Assembly (NCBI GenBank): GCA_021201335.1
Contig: JAJQFD010000019.1
Location: 1 to 64,000 of the forward strand
Direction of reading: 5' to 3'
Origin: Bacteroides sp.
GTDB lineage: Bacteria > Bacteroidota > Bacteroidia > Bacteroidales > Bacteroidaceae
Length of the DNA stretch: 64,000 bases
Part shown: positions 62,075-64,000 of the stretch, in pieces
How positions within the stretch are numbered: position 1 is the first letter of the stretch
Layout of the letters: the number at the start of each line of letters is the position of its first letter
Made by a program: the position numbers and the translations under genes
The notes under the pieces: model-generated
Databases searched by the model: none
Told to the model about the DNA's origin: nothing
The model's input: only the letters and a program-made list of their open reading frames with translations

Positions 62075-64000
62075 ATGAGATTAAAAAGCCTAACATGCCT
62101 GGCATTGGCCATGGGTTTCGGTCTATCCGCCTGCCAGGAAAATGTTGAGAAAGAAACGACCAACCTAAACCTGACTGCCTACGTTGATCCATATATTGGA
62201 ACGGGAGATCATGGTCATGTATTTATGGGAGCAAATGTACCCTTCGGGCTTGTTCAATTAGGCCCTACTAACATTTCAGAAGGCTGGGACTGGGTTTCCG
62301 GCTATCACATTTCCGATTCAACCATTTTTGGTTTTACCCACATGCATCTGAATGGTACGGGTATCGGCGATCTCTGTGATATTGCTTTTATGCCCGTCAC
62401 CGGTCCGGTGAAATTAGGAAAAGGAAACATTACCGATCCTGAATCCGGACAATATTCTCTTTTTGACCGGAAAACAGAAACAGCGAAAGCGGGTTATTAT
62501 GCTGTTCACTTGGATCGTTATGGAATTGATGTAGAACTTACCGCAACCAAACGTGTTGGATTTCACAAATATATTTTCCCTGCATCGAAGGATGCCCGAG
62601 TAATTATTGACTTAAAGAGTAAGTTGAATTGGGATAAACCGGTAGATACTTATTTGATCTATGAAAATGACACGACCATTTCCGGTTATCGGAATTCAGT
62701 AGGCTGGGCCAATGACCAACGAGTCTTTTTTACCGCCACTTTTTCTAAACCGATGAAAGGTTTCTTATTATCAGAAGGTGAGGAAGGAAAAGAAGCTACT
62801 GAACTACAGGCAACCGGAGTATTTGGACAAGCCTTATTTGATACGCAGGATAAAGAAGATATTTATATTAAAGTAGCCTTGTCGCCCGTTAGTATTGAGA
62901 ATGCAAAACTAAACATGGCTGCAGAATTACCTGGTTGGGATTTTAAACAAACAATTGTCAATGCAGATGAAGCCTGGAATAAAGAGTTAAATAAAATCCA
63001 GATAAAAAGCAACGATGAAACCATTAAACGCATATTCTATACCGGCTTGTATCACACAATGATTGCTCCTTCCGAGTTTTGTGACGTAAACGGTGATTAC
63101 AGGGGAGCCGATGCTCAAATGCATAAAGGAGAAGGTTTTGTAAATTATACCACTTTCTCCCTTTGGGATACTTACAGGGCTGCTCACCCATTGATGACTA
63201 TCATTCACCCAGAAAAGATGGGTGATATGATTAATACCATGCTAACCATTTACAAGCAACAGGGAAAACTACCTGTATGGCATTTGGTAGGCTGTGAAAC
63301 CGATTGTATGGTAGGTAATCCGGGGATCCCTGTGGTAGCAGATGCCATATTAAAGGGTTTCGGAGGTTTTGATAAAGAACTGGCATACGAAGCCATGAAG
63401 AACTCAGCCATGTTGGATGAAAGAGGACTGAAATACCTGAAAGAATACGGTTATATCCCTTATGATAAAGAATCCGAAGGATTATCGAAGTGTATGGAAT
63501 ATGCTATTGCCGATTGGGCACTGTCACAAGTAGCCAAAGAGATGGGTAAAATGGAAGATTATGAATATTTCCTCAACCGCAGCAAAGCTTATAAGCATTA
63601 TTTCGATAAGCAAACCGGATTTGTTCGCGGACTTTCTTCCGACGGAAAATTCCGCCCAAAATTCAATCCATTTGAATCTGTACACCGTGAAAATGATTAT
63701 ACCGAAGGAAATGCGTGGCAATACACTTGGCTTGTTCCACATGATATACATGGATTAGTCGATCTTTTCGGAAGCAAAGAAGCTTTTGTAACCAAACTTG
63801 ATTCACTTTTCACTGTGGAAGGTAGCTTGGGGGCACATGCTTCCCCTGATATTTCCGGTTTGATAGGGCAGTATGCACATGGTAATGAACCCAGTCATCA
63901 TGTCCTTTATATATATCCGTATATCGGTCAGCCTTGGAAAACTGCTGAAAAGGTACGGGAAGTATTGAAAGACCTTTATACCGACCAGCCTGCCGGATTA
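62075..64000 (+). CDS. GH92 alpha-mannosidase, lipoprotein (partial, runs off the window)
   Basis: The first 642 residues of a family 92 glycoside hydrolase; these are usually about 750 residues. It has a lipoprotein signal (GFGLSACQEN). Family marks: VDPYIGTGDHGHVFMGANVP (N-terminal), GYHISDSTIFGFTHMHLNGT, DYRGADAQMH, NYTTFSLWDTYRAAHPLM, and LGAHASPDISGLIGQYAHGN, which includes residues of the calcium and catalytic sites. GH92 enzymes are calcium-dependent exo-alpha-mannosidases that trim N-glycans or yeast mannan. The frame is open to the last base of the window. The upstream EEP gene is likely in the same operon. No frameshift is seen. Confidence 0.93.
   Translation, partial: MRLKSLTCLALAMGFGLSACQENVEKETTNLNLTAYVDPYIGTGDHGHVFMGANVPFGLVQLGPTNISEGWDWVSGYHISDSTIFGFTHMHLNGTGIGDLCDIAFMPVTGPVKLGKGNITDPESGQYSLFDRKTETAKAGYYAVHLDRYGIDVELTATKRVGFHKYIFPASKDARVIIDLKSKLNWDKPVDTYLIYENDTTISGYRNSVGWANDQRVFFTATFSKPMKGFLLSEGEEGKEATELQATGVFGQALFDTQDKEDIYIKVALSPVSIENAKLNMAAELPGWDFKQTIVNADEAWNKELNKIQIKSNDETIKRIFYTGLYHTMIAPSEFCDVNGDYRGADAQMHKGEGFVNYTTFSLWDTYRAAHPLMTIIHPEKMGDMINTMLTIYKQQGKLPVWHLVGCETDCMVGNPGIPVVADAILKGFGGFDKELAYEAMKNSAMLDERGLKYLKEYGYIPYDKESEGLSKCMEYAIADWALSQVAKEMGKMEDYEYFLNRSKAYKHYFDKQTGFVRGLSSDGKFRPKFNPFESVHRENDYTEGNAWQYTWLVPHDIHGLVDLFGSKEAFVTKLDSLFTVEGSLGAHASPDISGLIGQYAHGNEPSHHVLYIYPYIGQPWKTAEKVREVLKDLYTDQPAGL

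Overview
The window comes from a bacterium of the order Bacteroidales. The evidence is the 3' end of a Bacteroidetes-type 5S rRNA at the left edge, promoters of the Bacteroidetes form (TTTG about 20 bases before TAnnTTTG), many lipoproteins, P. gingivalis-type fimbrillins, a BACON-domain lipoprotein, a GH92 mannosidase and a TamB/TamL pair. The genus is not certain; Parabacteroides- or Dysgonomonas-like relatives are plausible. The DNA is AT-rich and chromosomal in character, with one decayed insertion sequence.

Layout. 1-1897: end of an rRNA operon, then a broken IS1182-type element. 2131-6573: a small lipoprotein, then a leftward four-gene operon (GntP permease, RidA, fold-III PLP enzyme, M19 dipeptidase) that looks like D-amino-acid salvage. 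6878-9452: initiator tRNA, a tiny acidic protein, then TetR, FabG and an RluA-type pseudouridine synthase. 9453-11268: a sigma-54 (NtrC-type) response regulator whose frame is broken in an A8 run, next to a sigma-54-like promoter and palindromic sites. 11436-23984: a rightward run of secreted cyclophilin, M16 peptidase, MATE exporter, hybrid histidine kinase with its own phosphotransfer domain, TamB and TamL.

24194-26878 is regulatory and mostly non-coding: a 4 x 22 bp repeat, an HTH regulator with a perfect inverted repeat, and about 1.3 kb without a clear gene. 26879-42041 is a complete fimbrial (type V pilus) locus: AraC-type regulator, DUF3575 protein, DUF3868/OmpA-like protein, five Mfa1/FimA-type pilins, a FimB/Mfa2-like anchor and a cysteine-rich terminal protein. 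Both the regulator and one pilin contain a run of exactly nine C; in both, adding one C (or removing two) would restore a long open frame. This is the most interesting feature: a fimbrial system that may be switched at two levels by homopolymer slippage. A third pilin is broken by a one-base loss outside any homopolymer.

42067-64000: rplS, a split 5'-nucleotidase, a serine-hydrolase pseudoenzyme beside a NagZ-hydrolase fusion, a ROK glucokinase, a five-gene MacAB-TolC-type efflux operon, a major OmpA-type porin, a BACON lipoprotein, a secreted EEP phosphohydrolase, and a GH92 alpha-mannosidase cut off by the window edge. Three intergenic regions (6738, 42574, 57349) carry a dispersed element built on a strict 22 bp period. 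Frame breaks in several genes may be real or may be sequencing errors at homopolymers; raw reads would decide.
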